Below are positions 46,123 to 55,565 of a DNA stretch of 64,000 nucleotides, piece by piece; positions within the stretch are counted from its first letter, which is position 1, and each line of letters opens with the position of its first letter. A program made the position numbers and the translations under genes. The DNA is from Butyrivibrio sp. Su6 (GTDB taxonomy: Bacteria; Bacillota; Clostridia; Lachnospirales; Lachnospiraceae), in NCBI RefSeq assembly GCF_900108105.1, contig NZ_FNUR01000011.1, positions 1 to 64,000 of the forward strand. The letters are read 5' to 3'. The notes beneath the pieces were generated by a model that saw only the letters and a program-made list of their open reading frames with translations, did not search any database and had not been told where the DNA came from.

Positions 46123-47835
46123 TCAGTTAACAGTTGCATAGTAAAGATCAAGATAAGGAACTACTGCTCTTCTTAAAACTCCTCCTACACGGTTTGATAC
46201 AGAATAGTAATGGCCTGTGTAATAAAGAGGTGTGATTGCTTCTTCCTCAAGAAGGACTTTCTCTGCTTCTCCAAGGAATTTCACTCTCTCTGTAAGATCT
46301 GTGCTGTAAGTTGCATCATGATATGCCTTATTGAAATCCTCATTTATGAACAATGCAGGATTAGCAGAGCTGTCTCTCTCATAACCTCCAAGGAAGTTTG
46401 TGGCATCATCCCAGTCAGCTCCCCAGCTTGCAAGGTAAAGATCATACTCAAAGGCGTTTCTTCTGGTTCTTACTGCACTACTGTCAGAAGTTTCAACTTC
46501 AACATTTATTCCAAGATTTTCTGAGAGAAGCTGCTGGATAGCTCCGGATACTGCAATAAACTCATCAGTGTTTGTTGTAAGGATTGTAATTGTGATATCT
46601 TTAGGATCACTTAGGCCAAGTTCATCAATTCCTTTTTGCAAAAGAGCTTTTGCATTGTCTACATCATAGCTGTAATCAAGTGTTGGACCAACAATTTCTC
46701 TGAAAGTTTTGCTACCATCACCGGCAAGACCAACCGGAATAAATCCATCTGCAGGAGAACCTACATGAAGCACTCCGTTTACAAGAGCATCTCTGTCAAT
46801 CGCTGCTGAAATTGCCTGTCTAATATATTTATTTCCAAGATAGTCGTTTGTGAGATTGTAATAGAGGTACGCCGTTCTGCCATTGTTGTAAGTCTGAGCT
46901 GTATAGCCTGCTCCCTCAATTGCAGATAATCTCTGGTAAGAGAAGTCAACCACATCAAGCTCACCATTTAAGAACAGGTTAACCTGAGTTGCCTCATCTG
47001 GAATTACATAAACATTTACCTGATCGTACTGGATATTATCTGCATTCCAGTAATACTCATTCTTTTTAAACACCAGAAGATTGTCATGCTCCCAGGAATC
47101 AATATAAAATGGTCCGTTACTGATTGAGTACTCTGCCTCAGTTCCGATATTCTCTACCCCAACCTCATTTGAAAACTCTCTGTCATAACCAAAGTGCATA
47201 GGATGTGTAATAAGATATGGGAAGTAAGTAACAGGATATTCGAGATCAAATACCAGTGTCTTGTCATCAACTGCAGTAACTCCAAGGGTAGAAACATCTG
47301 CTTCGCCTGTATAAATAGCTCTTGCATTCTTTATCTCATACAGGAAATCTGCAAAACTAAGCTGTGCTGTGCCATCAAGCATTGCCCCAATCGCATATAC
47401 CCAGTCATCTGCTGTAACGGGTTCACCATTACTCCAGCCGCTATCTCTGAGTTTAAATGTCCACTGTGTGTAATCATCATTGTGCTCATAGCTCTCGGCA
47501 AGGCCATCCCCAAGTTTGCCATCTGCATATCTTGTAAGGCCTTCTCGTAAGAGTCCGTTTGTGACCATGAGACTGTCACCGATAGCATCAAAAGTAAATG
47601 TAGGGTCTGATGAAATTGCTATGTTAATCGCCTTTACCCCATTCTCGGTACTCTGCGCTTGAGTAGATGCCGCATCAGAAGGTGCTGCTGAATCTGTGGA
47701 AACCGCATTGGCCGCAGGCGCTGACTCGTTGCCTGTCTCAGGACCTGACTCATATGTTCCGCATGCTGTCAGAGCGCTAAAACTCAGTGCTGCTGTTACA
47801 ATCAAAGCAAATGTCTTATTAATTATTTTTTTCAT
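46123..47835 (-). CDS. oppA: Peptide ABC transporter substrate-binding lipoprotein
   Basis: A 570-residue SBP_bac_5-type lipoprotein. The lipobox is LTAC (ALSFSALTACGTYES), followed by a Ser/Ala/Thr-rich linker. The fold begins with a long segment containing LREGLTRYADGKLGDGLAESYE. The protein captures peptides outside the membrane and passes them to OppBC. GAGGAG precedes the ATG. Confidence 0.92.
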   Translation of the reverse strand: MKKIINKTFALIVTAALSFSALTACGTYESGPETGNESAPAANAVSTDSAAPSDAASTQAQSTENGVKAINIAISSDPTFTFDAIGDSLMVTNGLLREGLTRYADGKLGDGLAESYEHNDDYTQWTFKLRDSGWSNGEPVTADDWVYAIGAMLDGTAQLSFADFLYEIKNARAIYTGEADVSTLGVTAVDDKTLVFDLEYPVTYFPYLITHPMHFGYDREFSNEVGVENIGTEAEYSISNGPFYIDSWEHDNLLVFKKNEYYWNADNIQYDQVNVYVIPDEATQVNLFLNGELDVVDFSYQRLSAIEGAGYTAQTYNNGRTAYLYYNLTNDYLGNKYIRQAISAAIDRDALVNGVLHVGSPADGFIPVGLAGDGSKTFREIVGPTLDYSYDVDNAKALLQKGIDELGLSDPKDITITILTTNTDEFIAVSGAIQQLLSENLGINVEVETSDSSAVRTRRNAFEYDLYLASWGADWDDATNFLGGYERDSSANPALFINEDFNKAYHDATYSTDLTERVKFLGEAEKVLLEEEAITPLYYTGHYYSVSNRVGGVLRRAVVPYLDLYYATVN

Positions 47836-47890
47836 AAGCTACTCCTCTTCTTTTCTGATCACTTTGTTAATCTGTAACTATTATTGATAC

Positions 47891-49042
47891 TTAATCTATT
47901 TCCGACCTTCCCAGCCATGTTGTAAGCTCTGCCACCTTCACAAGTTCGTCCACACAGGTATATTCGTTTGTTGTGTGAACTTCATGCATAGCACTTGCAA
48001 CCACAAGCCCTTCTATCCCGTGTCTGGCAAAATTGTTCTGATCACTTCCCCCATAGGTCTCTACAAGCTCACCATCAACTGACAAGGTCTTCAAACAGGC
48101 TTTTTTAAACCTGTTTACAGCAACGCTGTTTTGTGATGTTCTATAACTTTCTATCTGGATCGTGGCTTCTACCTCTGTCTGTCCTTTATATGCAGCTGCT
48201 GCATCCTCAAATGCTTTTCTTACAAGTTCTACCTGGTTCAAGGCTTCCTCATGAACAAGGCTTCTGACTTCTCCTGTTATCTCCACATATTCAGGGACAC
48301 TGTTTCTCTGGGTTCCTCCCTTTATGGTCCCGATATTAAGTGTGGTATTATCTGACGCCCATCCATTTTTCAAACTGCTTATTGCCTGTGCTGCAATGGC
48401 AATTGCATGAATTCCGTCCTGTGGACAAAAGCCTGCATGTGCACTTTTGCCTTTGACCTTTATAAGCAGTGATATGATAGTCGGCGCTGCAAAAGCTGCT
48501 CTTCCAAGCGGGCCGCTAAGATCAAGTACAAAAGCCGTTTTTGACTTTACATTAGCGTAATCAAACACTCTGCTTCCCTGTCCATAGGGTTCTTCAGCTA
48601 TAGGGAAAAGAACTTCTATCTCCGGGTGTGGAATATCGTCCTCCTTAAATACCCTAAGCATCTCCAGAATTGCCACAAGGCCACCGACGTCATCAGCTCC
48701 AAGAACTGTGTCTCCTTCAGAAGTTATCTTTCCATCATCATGGATAAGTGCTTTCTTACCGATCCCAGGTTTTACCGTGTCCATATGGGCTGAAAAAAGA
48801 ATTGGTTCTCCAGCTCCTGTTGCCGGAATCCTTGCAAATATGTTCCCTGCGTTTTCAGGATTTTTATCTATGATCTTCTCACCCGCAAGTATTTCAAAAG
48901 CCTCATCTTCTCTGGCTTCTATTCCTAAGTGCCTTAGCTGTGAAAGGATATAGTCAGCAATTTTTCTCTCGTGATATGATTCAGAGTCAAAAGAGACTAT
49001 TTTTGTAAATTCATCAACTACTCTTTTTTTGTTTACCGGCAT
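47891..49042 (-). CDS. M20-family peptidase, PepT-like
   Basis: A 383-residue metallopeptidase with zinc-site motifs FSAHMDTV, GADDVGGL and AEEPYGQGSR. The family includes tripeptidase PepT and PepT-like aminopeptidases. No signal peptide, so it acts in the cytoplasm on imported peptides. GGAGG precedes the ATG; it is 55 bases before oppA in the same operon. Confidence 0.87.
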   Translation of the reverse strand: MPVNKKRVVDEFTKIVSFDSESYHERKIADYILSQLRHLGIEAREDEAFEILAGEKIIDKNPENAGNIFARIPATGAGEPILFSAHMDTVKPGIGKKALIHDDGKITSEGDTVLGADDVGGLVAILEMLRVFKEDDIPHPEIEVLFPIAEEPYGQGSRVFDYANVKSKTAFVLDLSGPLGRAAFAAPTIISLLIKVKGKSAHAGFCPQDGIHAIAIAAQAISSLKNGWASDNTTLNIGTIKGGTQRNSVPEYVEITGEVRSLVHEEALNQVELVRKAFEDAAAAYKGQTEVEATIQIESYRTSQNSVAVNRFKKACLKTLSVDGELVETYGGSDQNNFARHGIEGLVVASAMHEVHTTNEYTCVDELVKVAELTTWLGRSEID

Positions 49043-49063
49043 TTTTCCTCCTTTCTCACCTTT

Positions 49064-50371
49064 TTAAAAATGAAACTCTGATATCTTTTCTTCCTTTATT
49101 GCAGGCAGCTCTGACTGTGCGCTTCTGGATGGACTGAAATACTCTATCAGATCATCTCTTAATTTTTCAGGTATTACCCTTGGTATCGGGAAAACAATTG
49201 AATTTGCCAGTCTGTCAACAATCCTTATAAGAAATCCCGCTTCTTTTTCCAGAATCTTTTCATCTATCAGGTCCATGTTGTCGTAGCGGGTATGCATATA
49301 TCCTCCACCCCTTGGAGCTCCCTGGCCAAGGCTTATACTGGGAATGCCATGATCTGAAAAGACTGCTGAATCACTGCTCATTACATGCTGGCCAGGATTG
49401 GCAGGATATCCTGCTTCTTTCACAAGATGTTCAACCCATGTGACCGCTTTTTCTATTGCAGTGACAAACACTATCTCTTTTCCGAGAATGCTTCCTCCAA
49501 CATCAACATTTACCATTCCCAGAATCTTTCCAAGCTCTTTCTCATGTCTTTTAACAAATGCTTTTGAGCCTTGAAGTCCTGTTTCTTCTGATCCAAACCA
49601 GACTGTATAAACAGTTCTTTTACCCGGATGATCCTTAAGGTGCTCAAGAAGTGATAGAATTTCTACCGTTCCGGCTCCGTTATCCCATGAGCCTTTTGAA
49701 AACGGAACGCTGTCGTAATGAGCTCCGGCCACCAGGATCTCCTCGGGATATTCAGTTCCCTGAACTTTTACCAGAAGATTTTGAGATTCTACTTTTTCTT
49801 CCTTCAGTGAAAGTGTTACTCTCACTTTTTGTGGATATGACTTAAGTAGTTCTACTGCATCTATCATTCTTATCGTGAATGCAGGGACAGCCCCTATATC
49901 CAGTAGATTATCTCTGAACCTTACGGTTTCTAGGTCGCTGTTCTCATAAGTGTCTCTGATGGTTCCACTTGTGGTTATGTATGAAACAATTCCTGCTTCC
50001 TTAAGCTTTCTATAGGTCTTAGGCGAAAGTCTGTCATGGATAAGAACAACTTTGCCTTTTATTCTGCCAAGGCTCACGTCATCAAATGAACTTAAGTAGT
50101 AAAGCTCTGCTGTGATTCCTTCCTCAGGAGTACTGCTGCTGTCTATTACTCCGGTAACCGAAAAAGATCTCTCCTCGCCATTTTCATATATAGCTGTAAG
50201 CGTAGCTTTCTTTGGAACCTTTCTGGTATATTCAAAGGTTTCCACTTCAGGATCGAATCCTATCTTCCTTATTTCTTTTTCAAGAAAAGAAGCTACCTCT
50301 TTCTCTTTATCTGTTCCGCTTGGTCTGGAAAAACTGATTGCTGAAAGACGTTCATATATTTTGAGTGACAT
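49064..50371 (-). CDS. M28-family aminopeptidase
   Basis: A 435-residue peptidase with M28 metal-site motifs AGAHYDSV, WDNGAG and FGSEETGLQGS. Residues about 90-200 resemble a PA-type insert, as in several M28 enzymes. There is no signal peptide, so it is probably cytoplasmic. First gene of the peptide operon; GGGGGA precedes the ATG. Confidence 0.87.
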   Translation of the reverse strand: MSLKIYERLSAISFSRPSGTDKEKEVASFLEKEIRKIGFDPEVETFEYTRKVPKKATLTAIYENGEERSFSVTGVIDSSSTPEEGITAELYYLSSFDDVSLGRIKGKVVLIHDRLSPKTYRKLKEAGIVSYITTSGTIRDTYENSDLETVRFRDNLLDIGAVPAFTIRMIDAVELLKSYPQKVRVTLSLKEEKVESQNLLVKVQGTEYPEEILVAGAHYDSVPFSKGSWDNGAGTVEILSLLEHLKDHPGKRTVYTVWFGSEETGLQGSKAFVKRHEKELGKILGMVNVDVGGSILGKEIVFVTAIEKAVTWVEHLVKEAGYPANPGQHVMSSDSAVFSDHGIPSISLGQGAPRGGGYMHTRYDNMDLIDEKILEKEAGFLIRIVDRLANSIVFPIPRVIPEKLRDDLIEYFSPSRSAQSELPAIKEEKISEFHF

Positions 50372-50402
50372 TTTGTTTTCCCCCTTGCTTTTATTGATTG
50401 CT

Positions 50403-50432
50403 ATTATGCCCTTTAGTGCACTGCATTGTAAA
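50403..50432 (-). promoter_or_regulatory. Predicted promoter of the peptide salvage operon
   Basis: On the minus strand TTTACA (50432-50427) and CATAAT (50408-50403) are 18 bases apart, about 25 bases from the expected start to the M28 gene ATG. The ABC-exporter terminator lies just upstream. Confidence 0.5.
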
Positions 50433-50474
50433 ACACACGTATCTTATAGGTGGTTATAAGCTTTTTTTATCAGA

Positions 50475-50510
50475 CAAAAAAACGGATACAGGCAAAATCC
50501 TGCATCCGCT
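50475..50510 (-). terminator. Terminator of the ABC exporter operon
   Basis: On the minus strand CGGATGCAGG pairs with CCTGTATCCG (one wobble) and ends in a run of T. It follows the exporter stop by about 20 bases. Confidence 0.85.
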
Positions 50511-50529
50511 CTTCCAATTTCATATTCTT

Positions 50530-52308
50530 TTATTCAAACTGACTTGCGTAAAGCTTGTAATATACACCTTTTCTTTCCATAAGGGATTCATGATTTCCCT
50601 GCTCAACTACATCCCCATGTTCCATAACAAGAATATTATCAGCATTTCTTATGGTAGAAAGCCTGTGGGCAATGATAAAACAGGTTTTTCCAACCATGAG
50701 GTTCCTCATGGCTGCCTGTACTTTCCTCTCTGTAGCTGTGTCAACATTACTTGTGGCCTCATCAAGTATAAGCATACTGGTGTCATATAACATAGCTCTT
50801 GCAATAGTGATCAGCTGCTTCTGGCCCTTACTGATGTTGCCTCCATCTTCCCCTATAACTGTATTATAGCCCTTGGGGAGTCTCATAATATAGTTGTGTA
50901 TATGAGCAGCCTTTGCTGCTTCTGTAACTTCTTCAATGGTTGCATTCTCTTTTCCATAGGCTATATTGTCAAAAATAGTACCATTAAATACCCATGTATC
51001 CTGAAGGACCATTGAATAACTCTTCCTAAGGCTCTCCATTGTGTATAGCTTTGAATCTTTCTCGTCAACAAGGATACAGCCATTTTGAGGATCATAAAAC
51101 CGCATGAGAAGATTGATCATTGTAGTTTTTCCGGCACCTGTGTGACCAACAATAGCTATTGTTTCTCCGGGATCTGCCTTCATGCTAAAGTCATTTATTA
51201 TGGTCTTGTTCTTGAGATATCCGAACTTCACATCCCTTGCTTCCACAAATCCCTTTGCTTCATTTAAAGTAATGGCTCCCTCTTTGTCTTTTACTTCCTC
51301 AACTTCGTCGAGTAGCTGAAAAACACGCTCTGCCGCCGCAAGCGCACTGAAGATTTCATTTACTATGTTGGAAATCTCATTTATTGGTCCGCTAAACTTC
51401 CTGCTATAGAGGATAAAGCTTGATATCTGCCCAAGACCAACGATTCCGTTCATGTAAAGCAGGGCGCCTCCAAGGCCAATTGCAGAAAGCCCAATGTTGT
51501 TGATAAGGCCCACAGTTGGTCCCATTGTCATGCCCAGACCGTCAGCGTCACGGTACGCTTCGGCTGCATTTTTGTTTATTTCCTCAAACCTTTCACAGAC
51601 ATAATCCTCATGAGCATAAGAAAGTATTGTCTTTTGTCCGGTAAACATTTCCTCCGCAAAGCCGTTCATCTCGCCGTAGGCAAGGCTGCGCACCCTATAT
51701 AGTGGTCTGGTCTTTTTGCTCATATACCTTGTAAAAAGAACTGACGCAGGTATTGTAAATGCCATACACAGCACAAGTGGCGCTGAAATAAAGCACATCA
51801 TTGTAAAACTACCAACCACTGTCACAATACTGGTAAGGATCTGTACCACATCAGATGATAAGCTGGTGCACACGACATCAATGTCGTATGAGACACGGCT
51901 TATGATATCTCCTGCAAAATGCTTGTCAAAATAACTTACAGGAAGTTCCATGAGCTTATTAAAAACATCCTGCCTCATATTCCTTGCAACATATCTTCCA
52001 ACGCGCATCATTCCAATATTCACACAAAAACTAAGGATATTACTCCCGACATATGCCAGTAGCATCAAAAGTCCATAGTGAATAACCCGCGTAAGGTCCA
52101 CATCTCCTGCCCCTTTACTGGCTTCAGTTATTGCTTTTCCTGCAAAATCAGGTCCTAAAAGATTCCCTATGTTACTGGTAAAAGCACAGATGAGCAAAAT
52201 AAGTACAATGAAGATATATCGAAACATATATCTGAGCAATCGTCTTAAAGTTTTTCTCGGATTTTTTGGTTTTTGTTTTTCTCTACCTCTGTCTCCAGGT
52301 CCCGGCAT
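50530..52308 (-). CDS. ABC exporter half-transporter, second subunit
   Basis: A 592-residue fusion of a six-helix membrane domain (residues about 25-315) and an ATPase (Walker A GHTGAGKT, signature ISKGQKQ, Walker B MLILDEA). The signature ISKGQ in place of LSGGQ points to one degenerate ATP site, a common feature of heterodimeric exporters. It pairs with the subunit immediately upstream. Substrate unknown: a drug, lipid or peptide. Confidence 0.9.
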   Translation of the reverse strand: MPGPGDRGREKQKPKNPRKTLRRLLRYMFRYIFIVLILLICAFTSNIGNLLGPDFAGKAITEASKGAGDVDLTRVIHYGLLMLLAYVGSNILSFCVNIGMMRVGRYVARNMRQDVFNKLMELPVSYFDKHFAGDIISRVSYDIDVVCTSLSSDVVQILTSIVTVVGSFTMMCFISAPLVLCMAFTIPASVLFTRYMSKKTRPLYRVRSLAYGEMNGFAEEMFTGQKTILSYAHEDYVCERFEEINKNAAEAYRDADGLGMTMGPTVGLINNIGLSAIGLGGALLYMNGIVGLGQISSFILYSRKFSGPINEISNIVNEIFSALAAAERVFQLLDEVEEVKDKEGAITLNEAKGFVEARDVKFGYLKNKTIINDFSMKADPGETIAIVGHTGAGKTTMINLLMRFYDPQNGCILVDEKDSKLYTMESLRKSYSMVLQDTWVFNGTIFDNIAYGKENATIEEVTEAAKAAHIHNYIMRLPKGYNTVIGEDGGNISKGQKQLITIARAMLYDTSMLILDEATSNVDTATERKVQAAMRNLMVGKTCFIIAHRLSTIRNADNILVMEHGDVVEQGNHESLMERKGVYYKLYASQFE

Positions 52309-52319
52309 CGTAAGCTCCT

Positions 52320-54056
52320 TTATGTAGTCTGCATCTCATATGTTTCTCTATATGCGCTGCAGCTTTCCATAAGCTGCTTATGAGTTCCAAGCCCAATACA
52401 TTTCCCGTTATCCATGACCATTATCTTGTCCATTCCCATAACGCTGCTGACTCTCTGCGCGATCAGTATCAATGTGCTCTCCTTATGATTTTCTTTAATT
52501 GCCTTTCTCATGGCAGAATCTGTTTTGTAGTCAAGTGCACTGGAACTGTCATCAAGTACCAATATCTGCGGTCTTCCTGCCAAAGCCCTTGCAACGAGAA
52601 GTCTTTGTTTTTGCCCACCTGACAGATTAGCTCCCTTAATATCAGCCTGATATTCAAGGCCCTTATCGAGAGCATTTATATATTCATCCGCCAAAGCATC
52701 CTTTATGGCCTTAGCTATCTCATCTTTTGAAATATTTCTTCCAAAATCTATATTGTTATAAAGCGAATCCTTAAAGATCATGTCATTCTGGAACACCGCA
52801 CCAAATTTAGATCTAAGCTCATCTTTGTCAAAAGAGCTGATGCTTTTCCCATCAATTCTGATACTTCCTTCATCAGGATCATAGAACCTCATTAGCAGAT
52901 TTATTATTGTAGTCTTACCACATCCGGTTGGCCCTATTATTCCAAGACTCTCCCCTTTTTTCAGTGAAAAGCTGATATTATCAAGAGCCTTTTCTCTTTT
53001 TCCACCTGCAAACCCATTATCTGTATTCAGCTCTTTTCCATAAGAAAAGCTCACATTTTCAAAACTAATGAAATCATCACCTTCTACAGGTTCTTCATCT
53101 GTCTTTATCCAGTCGTCATTACCCTTTAGTACGTCGTCAATTCTATCTGCGCTGGCACTTGCCTTTGACAGACTCATGAATATTCGGTTAAGTCCCATCA
53201 CTCCCATGGTGATCATGTTGAAATAAGTTAAAAAAGCCAGAATAATTCCAGGCTGCATAAGGCCGTCATTAACTCTTTTTGCTCCGAATATAACAACAAA
53301 CGTAAGTCCAACGTTAAGGCATAGCTGCATAAAAGGTCCCGGAATCGCCATTACAGTTCCCGCTCTTATATCACTTTTCGCCATTTCTTCATTGGCTCTG
53401 GAAAATCTTCTTTTCTCATAGTCCGCTTTACTTAAGGCTTTCACAACGCGAATTCCTGTTATGTTTTCTCTCATGATACGAACTACAGAATCAAGTCTTT
53501 GCTGAACTTTTGTGTATATAGGGATTCCCTTAAGAGAAACGATGAGCACAACCCCAATCAGAAAAGGGAGCATTACAATAAGAATCATGGCCAAATGGAA
53601 ATCCATGAAAAGAGTCATGATAACTCCGCCAAGAAGCATCATAGGTGCTCTTACACAGAGACTTTGAAGCTGTTGAACTGCAGATTGAACATTATAGCTG
53701 TCAGAAGTCATTCTGCTGATAAGACTGGGAAGAGTAAATTCATCGAAGCTGTCGCCGGATAGATTTGCAGTCTTTTTAAAAAGATCGCCCCTTACATCAT
53801 AGCTCACCTTGTGGGCATTATAGATTGCTTTCCTATTAGCCATCACATTAAACTGCCTGCAAAAAATAGAAGCAGCAAACATAATTAACCCCCATATAAC
53901 CACCTGCACAAGATCTTTGGAGGGAACCACATAATCTATCATGTACTCAAGAATATATGGAAGTGAAAGCTCTGACATAGTTCCTATGAGCTTTATGAAT
54001 ATAGCCGCAAAAACAGCCACTTTATACTTTTTCATATACCTGAATATCAGCTTCAT
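52320..54056 (-). CDS. ABC exporter half-transporter, first subunit
   Basis: A 578-residue half-transporter with six predicted helices followed by an ATPase (Walker A GPTGCGKT, signature NLSGGQKQR, Walker B ILVLDDSSSALD). The Walker B aspartate is followed by D instead of the catalytic Glu, as expected for one degenerate site in a heterodimer; the partner retains Glu. GGGGTG lies before ATG 54056; the ORF extends four codons further. Confidence 0.9.
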   Translation of the reverse strand: MKLIFRYMKKYKVAVFAAIFIKLIGTMSELSLPYILEYMIDYVVPSKDLVQVVIWGLIMFAASIFCRQFNVMANRKAIYNAHKVSYDVRGDLFKKTANLSGDSFDEFTLPSLISRMTSDSYNVQSAVQQLQSLCVRAPMMLLGGVIMTLFMDFHLAMILIVMLPFLIGVVLIVSLKGIPIYTKVQQRLDSVVRIMRENITGIRVVKALSKADYEKRRFSRANEEMAKSDIRAGTVMAIPGPFMQLCLNVGLTFVVIFGAKRVNDGLMQPGIILAFLTYFNMITMGVMGLNRIFMSLSKASASADRIDDVLKGNDDWIKTDEEPVEGDDFISFENVSFSYGKELNTDNGFAGGKREKALDNISFSLKKGESLGIIGPTGCGKTTIINLLMRFYDPDEGSIRIDGKSISSFDKDELRSKFGAVFQNDMIFKDSLYNNIDFGRNISKDEIAKAIKDALADEYINALDKGLEYQADIKGANLSGGQKQRLLVARALAGRPQILVLDDSSSALDYKTDSAMRKAIKENHKESTLILIAQRVSSVMGMDKIMVMDNGKCIGLGTHKQLMESCSAYRETYEMQTT

Positions 54057-54077
54057 CTTACACCCCATACCATTATT

Positions 54078-54114
54078 ATGCCTTCTTGAATATTTTATTC
54101 AAGAAGGCATTTTT
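54078..54114 (-). terminator. Hairpin between the quinone-reductase gene and the ABC exporter
   Basis: ATGCCTTCTTGAATA pairs perfectly with its complement around a 4-base loop. T runs are good only on the plus strand, so it may be a weak terminator on the minus strand. Confidence 0.55.
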
Positions 54115-54115
54115 A

Positions 54116-55351
54116 TCAGGCGTTCTTTAATTTTCCTTTTATAGGATTTATCGTAGCATCAAATTCAGGTCTGTAGTTAGTTGGTTCTCTGTCATCCCAT
54201 GATGGTGAATTCCAGATAGTCTCAGAAATCTCTGACTGGTAATCCTCAGGAGTTTCTCCCTCAGGGTGCTTTAAGAAAAGATTGTCCGGGTCCGCTGAAA
54301 GTTTTGCTCTCTCATGGTCTGTCTTCCAGATTTCCTCAAAAGGAATAAGCGGAACAATCCTTGACTCATATCCCTTAAAGAAGCCTCTGTCACCTCCTAT
54401 GCCGCGACCTTCTCTGAAGAATGTGTACTTGGCAAATGTAGGAATTGAGTATAGCTCTCTTAAGTAACCCCAAATATTTTTATATTCCGTGATTCTCTTT
54501 TTCATCGGTCCAATTGATCTGAAATATCCTGTTTCCCATCTTACAAGAGATACATATGCTCTGATGTCAGAGTCAGTAATATAATCACCAAAGATAAAGC
54601 GGTTTGTCTCAAGTCTCTTATCGAGCTTTTCAAGTGAATCGAAGAAATCTTCATAGCCCTCGTTATAAGCCTCCCATGACACGCCAAAGGCCATGCGGTA
54701 ATGACCATTGTTGATGTGTGGGAAAAGCCAGTCGTTAAACTCATCGATTTCTTTTCTATATTTCTTTGGATAAAGGTCAGGCGCATCTACAGGCTGGAAC
54801 TTTCTAAACTGCACCTCAATGTAGTTAGACAGTCTGTGATAATCATTGTTTACAGCCTTTTTCTCCTTGATGTCTACAAAGGTTGGAGTCGTTGCTCTGC
54901 CCTTGTAATCAGGATTAGCATTTTTATAAAACTCTGAAAGGAAATGCACACCTGTTATAGGATCCTTATAGTCTTTCTGATCCGCAAATCCATGGCCGTA
55001 AACATTAGTCTGTCCGGAATGGCTTGTTGTCTGATCCCTGATCACATCCTGAAGGCCTAAAAGATCTCTTGCAATGACAGGTCTGTTTGACCAATTGCAG
55101 CCATGGGCCCAATAGATTGCGTATCTGCCATCTTCTGCCTTAAACTCACCCTCCTTATCTCCAAATGGGACAATAAAGGAATTAGGCTGTCTCACAAATA
55201 CGCCTCTCTCATTGGTTTCATCACGCTGTTCATTGGGCCTTGGTGCAAGACCACCGGCCTGTCTTGCAAACTCTTCAGCAAGCTCATCAGTATATCCGTT
55301 AACGTCCTGCTTTACCGAATTTGAATAATTGACTGTGCAACTGTTACTCAT
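54116..55351 (-). CDS. Glutathionyl-hydroquinone reductase-like protein (xi-class GST)
   Basis: A 411-residue GST-fold protein. The N-terminal thioredoxin-like part has YAIYWAHGCNWSNRPVIARDL, where C is the predicted catalytic cysteine in the place of the xi-class CPWAHR. The C-terminal helical domain has YITDSDIRAYVSLVRW, the xi-class ADIRLF region. Such enzymes reduce glutathionyl-hydroquinones. Anaerobic Firmicutes usually lack glutathione, so a different thiol or role is possible. AAGGAGG precedes ATG 55351. Confidence 0.85.
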   Translation of the reverse strand: MSNSCTVNYSNSVKQDVNGYTDELAEEFARQAGGLAPRPNEQRDETNERGVFVRQPNSFIVPFGDKEGEFKAEDGRYAIYWAHGCNWSNRPVIARDLLGLQDVIRDQTTSHSGQTNVYGHGFADQKDYKDPITGVHFLSEFYKNANPDYKGRATTPTFVDIKEKKAVNNDYHRLSNYIEVQFRKFQPVDAPDLYPKKYRKEIDEFNDWLFPHINNGHYRMAFGVSWEAYNEGYEDFFDSLEKLDKRLETNRFIFGDYITDSDIRAYVSLVRWETGYFRSIGPMKKRITEYKNIWGYLRELYSIPTFAKYTFFREGRGIGGDRGFFKGYESRIVPLIPFEEIWKTDHERAKLSADPDNLFLKHPEGETPEDYQSEISETIWNSPSWDDREPTNYRPEFDATINPIKGKLKNA

Positions 55352-55565
55352 TTTCACGCTCCTCCTTACTTGTACTGTCTCGTTTCTGTGTTGGTTAAAT
55401 GCTAATACGGTATGAGGAGTCTGTAAAAGACACTAATCTTATAGGCAAATATAAATTTTTCTTATACCGGTGAAAATGTAGTTTGCCTGTCCTTTATTTC
55501 TCTTGTAACTAATTTAGTAATTTGCTATGGTTGAAACATCATCAAAAATAAGAAATGAGGATTCT

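Noticed and set aside
39970..50371. Genomic island of foreign origin
   Set aside because: Gene order, codon use and ribosome sites look like the rest of the window, and no integrase, tRNA or repeat boundary was seen.
52320..54056. Inactivated ABC exporter gene because of the non-Glu after Walker B
   Set aside because: A degenerate site in one subunit is normal in heterodimeric exporters, and the partner keeps Glu.
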